NCBI RefSeq assembly: GCF_001570985.1
Contig: NZ_BCSS01000024.1
Coordinates: 1-51,548 of the forward strand
DNA: 51,548 bases
Direction: 5' to 3'
Origin: Janibacter limosus NBRC 16128
GTDB lineage: Bacteria > Actinomycetota > Actinomycetes > Actinomycetales > Dermatophilaceae
In this document: piece after piece, positions 1 to 7,661 of the stretch
Numbering within the stretch: position 1 is the first letter of the stretch
Layout of the letters: the number at the start of each line of letters is the position of its first letter
Notes under the pieces: generated by a model
What the model was told of the DNA's origin: nothing
Seen by the model: the letters and a program-made list of their open reading frames with translations, nothing else
Database searches by the model: none
Made by a program: the position numbers and the translations under genes

Positions 1-625
1 GGCGGGTGGCGAGACGCTCCTCGAGCCAGTCCATCGCGGTCCACAGGCGGTTGTATGCCGCCTCGTAGGCGGCCTGGTCGCCGGAGAAGCCGCAACGGTA
101 GACGCCGTTGTTGACCTCGGTGTAGACCCGCTTGTTGACCTCGGCCATCTCCTCGCGCAGGTGCTCAGGCCACAGGTCGGGTGCACCCTCGCGGTGGAAC
201 TCGCGCCACTGGGTGGAGAAGTCCTCGGTGATCTGGGGGAAGTCGTTGGTCACGACCTGCCCGCTCGGCACGTCGACCACCACGGGCACCGTGATGCCCT
301 TGGGGTAGTCGGGGAAGCGCGCGAGGTAGGCGTCCTTGATGCGCGGGATCTGCAGGACCGGGTCGAGGTGCCCCTCGTCGAGGTCGAAGGTCCACGAGTC
401 CGAGTCGTGCGTCGGGCCGGTGATCCCCATCGAGATGACGTCCTCGAGACCGAGGAGCCGTCGCACGATGATCGCGCGGTTGGCCCATGGGCACGCGCGC
501 GAGACGACGAGGCGGTAGCGGCCCGGCTCGACCGGCCACTCACTGCTGCCGTCCGAGGTGATCCGGTCCTCGATGTACGCGGTGTCGCGGGTGAATTCCT
601 TCTCAACGTATGTGCCCTGTGTCAT
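1..625 (-). CDS. Glutathionyl-hydroquinone reductase-like (Xi-class GST, YqjG/ECM4 family), C-terminus cut by window edge
   Basis: The 208 visible codons start MTQGTYVEKEFTRD and carry the family signature RACPWANR, with the catalytic cysteine at about residue 45. Known family members reduce glutathionyl-hydroquinones. Actinobacteria generally make mycothiol instead of glutathione, so the thiol partner here is an inference. The start is ATG at 623-625. A TAAAGT box lies 7 nt upstream, so the mRNA is probably leaderless. The upstream AT-rich stretch (639-652) has a weak imperfect palindrome that could bind a redox regulator. The gene runs off the left end of the window, so the C-terminal helical domain is incomplete. 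It lies 26 nt after the macro-domain gene on the same strand but appears to have its own promoter. Confidence 0.85.
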   Translation of the reverse strand, partial: MTQGTYVEKEFTRDTAYIEDRITSDGSSEWPVEPGRYRLVVSRACPWANRAIIVRRLLGLEDVISMGITGPTHDSDSWTFDLDEGHLDPVLQIPRIKDAYLARFPDYPKGITVPVVVDVPSGQVVTNDFPQITEDFSTQWREFHREGAPDLWPEHLREEMAEVNKRVYTEVNNGVYRCGFSGDQAAYEAAYNRLWTAMDWLEERLATR

Positions 626-632
626 GCCGCCC

Positions 633-638
633 ACTTTA
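633..638 (-). promoter_or_regulatory. -10 box TAAAGT of the Xi-class GST gene (leaderless)
   Basis: TAAAGT on the reverse strand, 7 nt before the ATG at 625. This is the same geometry seen at many other starts in the window. It sits in an unusually AT-rich patch. Confidence 0.6.
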
Positions 639-651
639 GTTGAAGATTGAA

Positions 652-1179
652 CTATTGTCCACCGACGTCTGCCTCGGCTGCGCACGCGATCTGCTCGCGC
701 ACCTGCTCGAAGGTCGCCTCGTCGAAGGCGACGATCCGCACCTGCTCGACCCGCGTCACCGCGCCCGCGATCGTCTCGACCGCGGCCGCGATCGCGTCGT
801 CCTTGGGCCAGCCGTAGATCCCAGCGCTGATGAGCGGGAAGGCGACGCTGCGGGCGCCGACCTCGTCGGCGACCTCGAGCGAGCGCCGGTAGCAGGAGGT
901 GAGCAAGGAGCGGTCGCGTTGTCCCGCAGCGTGGTTGGGCCCGACCGTGTGGATGACCCAGCGCGAAGGGAGGTCCCCTCCCGTCGTCCACCCGGCGTCC
1001 CCGGTGGCCAGTCCGTCGGGGAAACGCACGATGCAGTCCTCGAGGACCGCCGGCCCACCGACCCGGTGGATGGCCCCGTCCACTCCCCCGCCGCCGCGCA
1101 TCGAGTTGTTGGCTGCGTTGACGATCGCGTCGACCTGCTGGGTCGTGATGTCTCCATGCACTGCGGTCAGCGTGACCAT
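652..1179 (-). CDS. Macro-domain protein (ADP-ribose / O-acetyl-ADP-ribose deacetylase type)
   Basis: The 175-aa protein is a single macro domain. It begins VTLTAVHGDITTQQVDAIVN and has the ligand-binding AANNSMRGGGGVDGAIHR loop near residues 23-40. The SAGIYGWP phosphate loop follows later. Related YmdB/MacroD proteins hydrolyse O-acetyl-ADP-ribose or remove ADP-ribose from proteins or nucleic acids. The length matches stand-alone macro hydrolases. It follows the HIT-like gene by 3 nt and so is probably co-transcribed from the M20 dipeptidase promoter. Grouping with a HIT-like fold suggests a nucleotide or ADP-ribose clean-up role; that is inference. Confidence 0.9.
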   Translation of the reverse strand: MVTLTAVHGDITTQQVDAIVNAANNSMRGGGGVDGAIHRVGGPAVLEDCIVRFPDGLATGDAGWTTGGDLPSRWVIHTVGPNHAAGQRDRSLLTSCYRRSLEVADEVGARSVAFPLISAGIYGWPKDDAIAAAVETIAGAVTRVEQVRIVAFDEATFEQVREQIACAAEADVGGQ

Positions 1180-1182
1180 GGC

Positions 1183-1776
1183 TCAGACCGCGTCGCCCGT
1201 GGCCATGACGACTGCCACCTCGTCGACCTCGCGCTGCCAGACATCCTCGGGTACGGGCGGCAGGAGGTCGTCCCACTCGACGGCGAAGGAGCCGATGACC
1301 TGGGGCAGACGCGCCGGCCGCACCATCGCCAGGACGTGCAGGTGCGCGCTGCCGTCGCCCCACTTGCCCAGGTGCACCCGACCTGCGTTGGGCAGGGCGA
1401 GCATCGCGTTGTGCAGCCGCAGGGTCAGCCGGCCGAACTCCGCGGCCAGGTCCTCGCCCATGTCACCGAAGTCCATGTGCTCACGGGTCTGCAGCCACAG
1501 CGTCAGCAGTCCGCCCCGTCCCTCGCGGTCCGTCGAGAGGATCCACCGCTCGTTGCGCCAGACCACGCCCTCGTCGGGGTGCTCGCACCGCCAGCAGTCG
1601 ACACCCCCTTCGCCATCGCGGACGCGGTCGTGGTCGGCGGGCGGATCGAGCTCCTTCGCCACGATCCGACCACCGTCGACAGCCCACGGGAAGGCCGACC
1701 ACTCGACGAAACCCAGGTCAGGGGCATCCGTCCGGGACCGCGCCAGCTGGTGGATCTCCTCCGCACTCTGCGGCAT
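1183..1776 (-). CDS. HIT-like superfamily protein
   Basis: The 197-aa protein has a CWRC pair (residues 61-64), a WRNERWILST strand and a late GDGSAHLHVLAM segment. That segment resembles the nucleotide-binding motif of HIT hydrolases/transferases. H146 and H148 are present, but the third histidine of the canonical HxHxH is replaced (A150), so a non-catalytic or altered activity is possible. The start ATG at 1774-1776 follows a GAGGG ribosome site and lies 14 nt after the dipeptidase stop. The gene is sandwiched in an operon between the M20 peptidase and the macro-domain gene. The substrate is unknown. Confidence 0.7.
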   Translation of the reverse strand: MPQSAEEIHQLARSRTDAPDLGFVEWSAFPWAVDGGRIVAKELDPPADHDRVRDGEGGVDCWRCEHPDEGVVWRNERWILSTDREGRGGLLTLWLQTREHMDFGDMGEDLAAEFGRLTLRLHNAMLALPNAGRVHLGKWGDGSAHLHVLAMVRPARLPQVIGSFAVEWDDLLPPVPEDVWQREVDEVAVVMATGDAV

Positions 1777-1790
1777 CCCTCAAGCCCCTC

Positions 1791-3155
1791 TCAGGACCGC
1801 ATCGCGCCGAGCCGGGCAAGGAGCAGCGCCTCGGCGACACAGACCTTCTCGAACTCGCCCAGGTGCAGCGACTCGTTGGCACCGTGCGCGCGGGTGTCGG
1901 GGTCCTCGACGCCGGTGACGAGGATGGCCGCGTCCGGGAACTTCTCAGCGAAGGCCTGGACGAAGGGGATGGATCCACCGATCCCGACATCGACCGGGTC
2001 ATTGCCCCACGCGTCGGCGAAGGCTGCCCGTGCCTGGTCGTAGACCGGTCCCTGCGCGTCGGCAGCGAAGCCCCAGCCCTGCTCGTCGAGCTCGACCTCG
2101 ACGCTCGCGCCCCACGGGGCGTACTCCTGCAGGTGCTTCTGCAGGGCCTCCCAGGCTTCCTGCGGGTCCTGCGTCGGGTTGAGCCGCAGGTTGATCTTGG
2201 CGCTCGCGGAGGCGTTGAGGACATTGCCGGCCTCGTCGACGCTCGGGGCATCGATGCCGATGACGATGGCGGCCGGCTTGGTCCACAGCCGCGAGGGGAT
2301 CGAGCCGGTGCCGATGAGCTCAGTGCCCTCGAGCAGGCCGGACTCCTCGCGCAGCCGCGCCTCGTCGTAGTCGATCTCGGGGGCATCCGCGTGCAGCAGC
2401 CCCTCGATGGCGACATCACCCTGGTCGTCGTGGAGCGTGGCGAGCAGGCGGCACATGGTGGTGATCGCGTCGGGGCAGGCGCCACCGAACATGCCGGAGT
2501 GCACACCGTGGTCGAGCGTGCGCACGGTGACGACGGCGCGGATCGAGCCGCGCAGCGTCGTCGTGAGCGCGGGGGTGCCGATCGCCCAGTTGAGCGAGTC
2601 CGCGAGGACGATCGCGTCGGACGTCAGCCGGTCACCGTGGCGCTCGAGCAGCCGCGGCAGCGACTCGCTGGCGATCTCCTCCTCGCCCTCGACGAAGATC
2701 GTCACGCCGACCGGCAGGTTGCCGGAGTGGGCGCGCAGTGCGGCGACGTGCGCCATGACCCCGGCCTTGTCGTCAGCCGCGCCACGGCCGTAGAGGCGAC
2801 CGTCGACCTCCGTCGGCTCGAAGGGGTCGGTGTCCCAGTCCTCGAGGTTGCCGGGCGGCTGCACGTCGTGGTGCGCGTAGAGCAGGACGGTGGGCGCACC
2901 CTCGGGCCCGTCGATGTGCCCGATGACGGCCGGCCGCCCCCCTTCCTCCACGATCTCCACGTCGAGGCCCTCCGCGCGCAACAGCTCGGCGGTGCGCTCG
3001 GCGGAGGCCTGCACGTGGGCCTGGTCGAAGGAGTCGAGACTGACGCTCGGGATCCGGGTGAGGTCCTCGAGGTCGGTGCGCACCTGCGGCATCAGCTCGC
3101 GCACGCGGGCGCGCAGGGTCTCGATCTGGTCTGCGGTGAGAGTGGTGTCGGTCAC
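1791..3155 (-). CDS. M20 family dipeptidase/metallopeptidase
   Basis: The 454-aa protein has the M20 metal site in order: YAHHDVQP (H96, D98), the bridging aspartate in RGAADDKAG (about D128), and the catalytic EGEEE cluster near residues 157-160. A central dimerisation lid follows. Proteins of this length and order are cytosolic dinuclear-zinc dipeptidases of the CNDP/DapE-ArgE superfamily; the specific peptide is not predictable. The start is GTG at 3153-3155, exactly 7 nt after a TAGCGT box, implying a leaderless transcript. It heads an operon with the HIT-like and macro-domain genes, with gaps of 14 and 3 nt. Confidence 0.92.
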   Translation of the reverse strand: MTDTTLTADQIETLRARVRELMPQVRTDLEDLTRIPSVSLDSFDQAHVQASAERTAELLRAEGLDVEIVEEGGRPAVIGHIDGPEGAPTVLLYAHHDVQPPGNLEDWDTDPFEPTEVDGRLYGRGAADDKAGVMAHVAALRAHSGNLPVGVTIFVEGEEEIASESLPRLLERHGDRLTSDAIVLADSLNWAIGTPALTTTLRGSIRAVVTVRTLDHGVHSGMFGGACPDAITTMCRLLATLHDDQGDVAIEGLLHADAPEIDYDEARLREESGLLEGTELIGTGSIPSRLWTKPAAIVIGIDAPSVDEAGNVLNASASAKINLRLNPTQDPQEAWEALQKHLQEYAPWGASVEVELDEQGWGFAADAQGPVYDQARAAFADAWGNDPVDVGIGGSIPFVQAFAEKFPDAAILVTGVEDPDTRAHGANESLHLGEFEKVCVAEALLLARLGAMRS

Positions 3156-3162
3156 GGACCCG

Positions 3163-3168
3163 ACGCTA
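3163..3168 (-). promoter_or_regulatory. -10 box TAGCGT of the M20 dipeptidase operon (leaderless)
   Basis: TAGCGT on the reverse strand with a 7-nt spacer to the GTG at 3155. It is back to back with the forward promoter at 3208-3213, so the 65-bp gap is a divergent promoter region. Confidence 0.65.
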
Positions 3169-3207
3169 TCGCGACCGACCGGCGGCCAGCACCTCCGACG
3201 CTACGCC

Positions 3208-3213
3208 TAGAGT
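3208..3213 (+). promoter_or_regulatory. -10 box TAGAGT of the DUF3043 gene (leaderless)
   Basis: TAGAGT followed by 7 nt and then GTG at 3221. The alternative in-frame GTG at 3212 overlaps the box itself, so the downstream start is preferred. Confidence 0.65.
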
Positions 3214-3220
3214 GCACCTC

Positions 3221-3805
3221 GTGTTCGGACGCAAGAAGGATGACTCAGCCGCTGCCCAGAACTCTGCCGTCACGGAGAGGACCCAGCGCGACGGCGCCAA
3301 GAACCGGCCCACGCCCAAGCGGCGCGACCAGGAGGCCGCGCGCAAGCGTCCCCTCGTGGCGGCCGACCGCAAGTCCGCGAAGTCCGCGGACCGCGCTGCC
3401 CGCCGCGAGAACGCGCAGAAGATGCGTCAGGCGATGGTGACGGGCGACGAGAAGCACCTGCCCGCCCGCGACAAGGGTCCGGTCCGCCGCTATGTCCGCG
3501 ACACGGTCGACGCGCGCTTCAACCTCGGCGAGTGGCTGCTGCCGCTCATGCTCGCCGTGCTCGTGCTGAGCCTCTTCGCCGGCGCCTGGGCGACGTACGT
3601 CTTCCTCGGCGTCTACATCCTGATCATCATCGCGATCCTCGACGCCTACCTGCTGTGGCGCCGGACCAAGGTCAAGATCCTCGACCGCTTCGGCGCCGAC
3701 ACCGAGACCCGCGGGCTGGCGATGTACCTCGTCATGCGCGCCTTCCAGATCCGTCGCAGCCGGATGCCCAAGCCGATGGTCGACCGCGGCGCCACCCCCC
3801 GCTGA
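3221..3805 (+). CDS. DUF3043 domain-containing membrane protein
   Basis: The 194-aa protein starts VFGRKKDD. It has a long, highly charged cytoplasmic N-terminal region (about residues 1-100, rich in K, R and A). Two closely spaced membrane helices follow (roughly residues 105-145: LLPLMLAVLVLSLFAG and YVFLGVYILIIIAILDAY), then a basic C-terminal tail. This is the layout of the actinobacterial DUF3043 family, whose function is unknown. The GTG at 3221 fits both the family start (MFGRKK) and the leaderless promoter; a start at 3212 would add three residues. The gene ends just before a perfect 42-bp palindromic terminator shared with the convergent small ORF. Confidence 0.85.
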   Translation: MFGRKKDDSAAAQNSAVTERTQRDGAKNRPTPKRRDQEAARKRPLVAADRKSAKSADRAARRENAQKMRQAMVTGDEKHLPARDKGPVRRYVRDTVDARFNLGEWLLPLMLAVLVLSLFAGAWATYVFLGVYILIIIAILDAYLLWRRTKVKILDRFGADTETRGLAMYLVMRAFQIRRSRMPKPMVDRGATPR

Positions 3806-3820
3806 CCCCCCGCACCGACC

Positions 3821-3862
3821 CGAAGGGGGCGCCTCCACCGATCGGTGGAGGCGCCCCCTTCG
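3821..3862. terminator. Perfect 42-bp palindrome, bidirectional terminator
   Basis: Two 21-nt arms pair without mismatch and without a loop. The arms begin and end with CGAAGGGGG / CCCCCTTCG. It lies between converging genes and has no T-tract, as is usual for high-GC actinobacterial terminators. Confidence 0.8.
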
Positions 3863-3877
3863 TGCGTCGTGAGGTGG

Positions 3878-4084
3878 TCAGCCCGCCGACAGCGACATCG
3901 GTCCGTAGACGACCTCGGACTCACGCAGCAGGCTCACCTGGGCGACGCCGGAGCCGGCCAGGTCCTCCCACGACTCCGCGAACCACGCCTCGGCCTCGGC
4001 CTGGGTCGGGAAGGACACCGAGTGCTCGCTGGGCAGCGGCGAGCCCGAGGAGTCCTCGAGCCGCCAGCGGTAGGTCTCACTCAT
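3878..4084 (-). CDS. Small conserved-looking protein coupled to gcvT (68 aa)
   Basis: A 68-aa acidic, tryptophan-rich soluble protein (MSETYRWRLEDSSG...). Its ATG overlaps the gcvT stop in an ATGA arrangement, so it is translationally coupled to gcvT. There is no signal peptide or membrane segment. The pattern (tyrosine/tryptophan at the N-terminus, then TQAEAEAWFAESWEDL) resembles small actinobacterial orphan proteins, but I do not recognise a functional family. The good coupling, codon usage and placement before a terminator support a real gene. The role is unknown. Confidence 0.75.
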   Translation of the reverse strand: MSETYRWRLEDSSGSPLPSEHSVSFPTQAEAEAWFAESWEDLAGSGVAQVSLLRESEVVYGPMSLSAG

Positions 4085-5190
4085 GACTGACGCACCTGCA
4101 CCTGGACGAAGGGGGGCTTGGTCACCGTCGCGGCGACCTCCCGGCCGCGCACGTCGATGACGACCTCGTCGCCCTCGGCGACGGACCGGTCGAGCAGTGC
4201 GAGGGCGATGCCCTGCTTGAGGGTGGGACTGAAGGTGCCGGAGGTGACCTCGCCGACCTCGGCTCCGTCGACCATGACCGCGCAGTGGCTGCGTGGGATG
4301 CCACGGCCGGTGACGAGCAGCCCCCGCAGCAGTCGCGAGGACTTGGCGACGCGCTGGGCGACGAGAGCGTCCTTGCCCCAGAAGGTCTCCTTGTCCCAGC
4401 CGACGGCCCATGCGGAGCGGGCCATGACCGGGGTGATGTCCGGCGACAGGTCGTTGCCGTGCAGCGGGTAGCCCATCTCGGTGCGCAGCGTGTCGCGGGC
4501 ACCGAGGCCGCACGGCAGTCCGTCGAAGGGGGCCATCGCCTCGACGATCGCGTCCCACAGCTCCAGGCCGGCGGCGGCCGGGGCGACGAGCTCATAGCCG
4601 CGCTCCCCCGTGTACCCGGTGCGGCAGACGGTGAGGTCGTGGCCCTGCCACTGCGCCTCGTCGAAGGACATGTAGTCGTGGTCGACCGGCAGACCCAGCG
4701 CGGTGAGGACCTCGTCGCTCTTGGGGCCCTGGACCGCGAGCACGACGTAGTCCTCGTGGAGGTCGCTCACCTCGACGCCCTCGGGCGCGGCCTCCTGCAG
4801 CATCCTCACCACCGTCGCGGTGTTGGCGGCGTTGGGGATGAGGAAGACATCGTCCTCGCTGCGCAGGTAGGCGATGAGGTCGTCGACCACGCCACCGGAC
4901 TCGTTGCAGCACAACGTGTACTGCGCCTGGCCCGTGCCGATCCGGCCGAGGTCGTTGGTCAGCGTGGCGTTGATCAGGTCGATGGCTCCGGGACCGGACA
5001 CGCGCGCCTTGCCCAGGTGGCTCACGTCGAAGAGACCCACCCGCTCACGCACGGCGGTGTGCTCGGCGACCACACCACCGCCGGGGTACTCGATGGGCAT
5101 CTCCCAGCCACCGAAATCGGCCATCTTGGCCTTGAGCGCGGCGTGGCGGTCGTGGATGGGCGAGGTGCGCAGGACGTCACTGTCGGTCAT
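4081..5190 (-). CDS. gcvT: Glycine cleavage system aminomethyltransferase (T protein)
   Basis: The 369-aa protein has the T-protein hallmarks: FGGWEMPIEYPGGGVVAEHTAVRE near the N-terminus, FDVSHLGK, the tetrahydrofolate-site segment YTLCCNESGGVVDDLI, GYTGERGYELV, and the C-terminal GEVTSGTFSPTLKQGIALA. It transfers the methylene group from the aminomethyl-lipoyl H protein to tetrahydrofolate. No gcvP or gcvH is visible nearby. The ATG at 5188-5190 is chosen because a TAGCGT box lies 7 nt upstream and the homologous start is a few residues before the conserved region. A longer in-frame extension to 5247 would run through that promoter. The lipoate genes downstream in this window supply the cofactor its partner needs. 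Confidence 0.95.
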   Translation of the reverse strand: MTDSDVLRTSPIHDRHAALKAKMADFGGWEMPIEYPGGGVVAEHTAVRERVGLFDVSHLGKARVSGPGAIDLINATLTNDLGRIGTGQAQYTLCCNESGGVVDDLIAYLRSEDDVFLIPNAANTATVVRMLQEAAPEGVEVSDLHEDYVVLAVQGPKSDEVLTALGLPVDHDYMSFDEAQWQGHDLTVCRTGYTGERGYELVAPAAAGLELWDAIVEAMAPFDGLPCGLGARDTLRTEMGYPLHGNDLSPDITPVMARSAWAVGWDKETFWGKDALVAQRVAKSSRLLRGLLVTGRGIPRSHCAVMVDGAEVGEVTSGTFSPTLKQGIALALLDRSVAEGDEVVIDVRGREVAATVTKPPFVQVQVRQS

Positions 5191-5197
5191 GCGCCAG

Positions 5198-5203
5198 ACG
5201 CTA
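5198..5203 (-). promoter_or_regulatory. -10 box TAGCGT of gcvT (leaderless)
   Basis: TAGCGT on the reverse strand, 7 nt before the ATG at 5190. It is divergent from the pepA promoter, whose TAGCCT box begins 19 bp further on. Confidence 0.65.
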
Positions 5204-5221
5204 CCGTCTCGCCATACGGGA

Positions 5222-5227
5222 TAGCCT
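5222..5227 (+). promoter_or_regulatory. -10 box TAGCCT of pepA
   Basis: TAGCCT lies 46 nt before the pepA GTG, so unlike its divergent partner this transcript has a short leader. A GAAAGG ribosome site sits at 5258-5263. Confidence 0.5.
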
Positions 5228-5273
5228 GCCGGAGGTACATCCACCACCTCCCCGACCGAAAGGCGCCACGCAC

Positions 5274-6764
5274 GTGCCCTCTTTGATCCTCGGTTCCCGC
5301 TCCCTCGCCGCCTGGCCCGGCCGCACTCTCGTCATCGGGGTCACCGGCTCCGACCCGGCCACCGCCATCGCGAGCGAGGAGCTGCCCAAGCCCACCGCCA
5401 AGCACCTCGACCAGGTCCTGCCCGCCCTCGAGGTGAGTGCCAAGGTCGGTGCGACCACCACCCTTCCTGCCGTGCCGGGTGTGAAGGCGGACAAGGTCGT
5501 CCTCGTGGGTCTGGGTACCACGGACGAAGGGGGGACCGACGCCCTGCGTCGTGCCGCCGGTGCCGCAGTCCGCGCCGCGGGCAAGGGCTCGGTCGCGATC
5601 GCCCTGCCGCACGCAGACGCCACCGAGCTGGCCGCGATCGCCGAGGGCGCCGTGTCGGGTGACTACACCTTCACCGCGCACAAGTCCGCCCCGGCCACGG
5701 CCGAGGACCGCGAGGTCACGGTCTACTCCTCGCTCGACCGCAAGGACTCCCCCAAGGACGTCCTCGCCACCGCCGAGACGGTCGCGCGCAATGTCGCGTG
5801 GGCCCGCGACCTGGTCAACACCGCGCCCAACCTGCTCTTCCCGCAGTCCTTCACCGAGCAGGTGCAGCAGGTCGCCAAGGCTTCCTCCGGCAAGCTGACG
5901 GTCAAGGTGCTCGACGACAAGGCCCTGCTCGAGGGCGGTTTCGGCGGCATCGTCGGCGTCGGCCAGGGCAGCAGCCGCCCGCCGCGCATCGTCACCCTCT
6001 CCTACGCGCCGCGCAGCAAGAAGGTCCCGCACATCGCGCTCGTCGGCAAGGGCATCACCTTCGACACCGGCGGCGTGTGCATCAAGCCGTCCGCGGGCAT
6101 GCTGACGATGAAGTCCGACATGGCCGGAGCCGCCGCGGTCGCCGCGACCGTCGTCGCCGCAGCCGAGCTCGGTCTGCCCGTCGCCGTCACCGGCTACCTC
6201 TGCCTCGCGGAAAACATGCCCGGCAGCAACGCCCAGCGCCCCGGTGACGTCGTCACCATGCGCAACGGCACGACCGTCGAGATCATCGACACCGACGCCG
6301 AGGGCCGGATGGTCCTCGCCGACGGCATGGCCCTGGCCGCAGAGTCCGGCCCGGACCAGATCCTCGACGTCGCCACCCTCACCGGTGCGTGCGTCGTCGC
6401 GCTCGGCCCGAAGATCTTCGGCGTCATGGGCAACGACGACGAGCTGCGCACCGCGATCACCGAGGCCTCCGATCGCGCCGACGAGCCGAGTTGGCCGCTG
6501 CCGCTCCCCGTCGATCTCCGGTCCGGCCTCGACTCCGCCGTCGCGGACCTCGCGCACAAGGGCGACCGCTGGGGCGGCGCGCTGACCGCGGGGCTCTTCC
6601 TGCAGGAGTTCGCCAAGGACGCCGCCGGTGAGCCCATCCCCTGGGCGCACCTGGACATCGCTGGTCCCTCCTTCAACGAGGGCAGCCCCTGGGGTCACGT
6701 GCCCAAGGGCGGCACCGGCGTCGCCGTCGGCACCATGCTGGAGCACATCGCCTCGCTGGGCTGA
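5274..6764 (+). CDS. pepA: Leucyl aminopeptidase, M17 family
   Basis: The 496-aa protein has the normal two-domain M17 layout. The N-terminal macro-like regulatory domain covers about residues 1-165. The catalytic domain contains NTAPNLLFP, GKGITFDTGGVCIKPS (metal/substrate lysine about K259, aspartate about D264), the MKSDMAGAA segment, and the signature DTDAEGRMVLADGMALA around residues 338-354. It is a cytosolic di-zinc exopeptidase that recycles peptides. The start is GTG with a GAAAGG site 10 nt upstream. A perfect palindromic terminator follows. It is divergent from gcvT. Confidence 0.96.
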   Translation: MPSLILGSRSLAAWPGRTLVIGVTGSDPATAIASEELPKPTAKHLDQVLPALEVSAKVGATTTLPAVPGVKADKVVLVGLGTTDEGGTDALRRAAGAAVRAAGKGSVAIALPHADATELAAIAEGAVSGDYTFTAHKSAPATAEDREVTVYSSLDRKDSPKDVLATAETVARNVAWARDLVNTAPNLLFPQSFTEQVQQVAKASSGKLTVKVLDDKALLEGGFGGIVGVGQGSSRPPRIVTLSYAPRSKKVPHIALVGKGITFDTGGVCIKPSAGMLTMKSDMAGAAAVAATVVAAAELGLPVAVTGYLCLAENMPGSNAQRPGDVVTMRNGTTVEIIDTDAEGRMVLADGMALAAESGPDQILDVATLTGACVVALGPKIFGVMGNDDELRTAITEASDRADEPSWPLPLPVDLRSGLDSAVADLAHKGDRWGGALTAGLFLQEFAKDAAGEPIPWAHLDIAGPSFNEGSPWGHVPKGGTGVAVGTMLEHIASLG

Positions 6765-6782
6765 TCACCCGTCGACCAGTTG

Positions 6783-6822
6783 CCAAGACCCCCTGCCCGT
6801 CGCGACGGGCAGGGGGTCTTGG
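6783..6822. terminator. Perfect 40-bp palindromic terminator after pepA
   Basis: Two 20-nt arms (outer end CCAAGACCCCCTGCCC) pair perfectly with no loop. It sits between pepA and the convergent secreted-protein ORF and probably serves both. Confidence 0.85.
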
Positions 6823-6835
6823 CGTGTGTGGAGGG

Positions 6836-7327
6836 TCAGCGGGTCGGGTAGGGCCCCGTGTCCGCCCGGTTGTTGGATTCGTCCCGGTCCCCGGTGGACA
6901 GGACCTGCGACCACGCGCCGTCATAGACGGACCGACGGGTCTGCGTGGTCACGTCGACGTCGACGTCGATGACCAGGCTCTGACCGGCAGGGATGACGAC
7001 GTTGATCCGCCAGGTGAACACGTCGTCTCCCGGTGCCACCGGGTCCTGGCTGATCTGGTCGGCGACGTCCACGCCGTCGAGCAGGGCGGTGACGATCGTC
7101 GCGCCTTCGAAGGCCGTGGTCCAGTCCGTCCCGTCGTTGACGGTCGGACCACCGATCGTCAGCATGGTGCCCTTGGGGAGGTCGCCGGGCGCGTTCGCCG
7201 TGACGGTGAGCGTGTCCTGGACGTTGATCGGCAGCGGGTCACCGTCCGCGGTGGTGAGGAGGTGCTCCCGCCAGGTCACAGTCAGGGCTGCGTCCTGGGT
7301 GTCGACGTAGCGCACCTCGGTCGTCAC
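6836..7327 (-). CDS. Extracellular beta-rich domain, downstream part of a split secreted protein
   Basis: The 163-aa ORF is rich in T, V and D. It has alternating beta-type strands (TLTVTANAPGDLPKGTMLTI, INVVIPAGQSLVIDVDVDV) and no hydrophobic start of its own. It looks like an exported Ig-like or adhesion-type domain. Its GTG overlaps the stop of the signal-peptide ORF in a GTGA arrangement. Read one base back, the upstream frame continues smoothly as GITTY-QNNSVTTEV into this ORF. The two pieces therefore look like one 230-aa secreted protein split by a -1 frameshift, either natural or a sequencing error, although two coupled genes cannot be excluded. The function is unknown. Confidence 0.6.
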   Translation of the reverse strand: MTTEVRYVDTQDAALTVTWREHLLTTADGDPLPINVQDTLTVTANAPGDLPKGTMLTIGGPTVNDGTDWTTAFEGATIVTALLDGVDVADQISQDPVAPGDDVFTWRINVVIPAGQSLVIDVDVDVTTQTRRSVYDGAWSQVLSTGDRDESNNRADTGPYPTR

Positions 7328-7521
7328 GCTGTTGTTCTGTAGGTCGTGATCCCGTCGCCGAAGGGCTGAGCCTCAAGCGCCAGATCGATCGTCGCCGTGC
7401 TGGCCGCAAGCGTCGGCGCTGCGGCAGCGACCGTGACGGCGGGCACCGCCCACGCGGCCGTCTTCGCCACCGTCCTGCGCGAGGGGCCGTCGGACGTGTG
7501 TGCAGCAAGGTGTGAAGTCAT
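7324..7521 (-). CDS. Tat-type signal peptide and N-terminus of the split secreted protein
   Basis: The 65-aa ORF starts at the ATG at 7519-7521, 6 nt after a GGGGAG ribosome site; an upstream ATG at 7545 has none. The N-terminus has a twin arginine followed by a hydrophobic stretch ending in an AxA-like site (SRRTVAKTAAWAVPAVTVAAAAPTLAA split over residues 16-42). That is typical of small actinobacterial exported proteins. The mature part (STATIDLALEAQPFGDG) stops after only about 20 residues, which is too short for a functional product and supports a frameshift into the overlapping downstream ORF. It is divergent from lpd. Confidence 0.65.
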   Translation of the reverse strand: MTSHLAAHTSDGPSRRTVAKTAAWAVPAVTVAAAAPTLAASTATIDLALEAQPFGDGITTYRTTA

Positions 7522-7661
7522 GGATCTCCCCTGAATTGTCGGCAATTGGCAAGCACTTTAGCGATGTCCCGCGTGAGCGCTGTCGTCGCACCGGCGCGCC
7601 TGCCCCTACGCTGGGGCCGGTCCGTGACCCCGGACACATCACCCGCGCAAAGGAGCATCCC

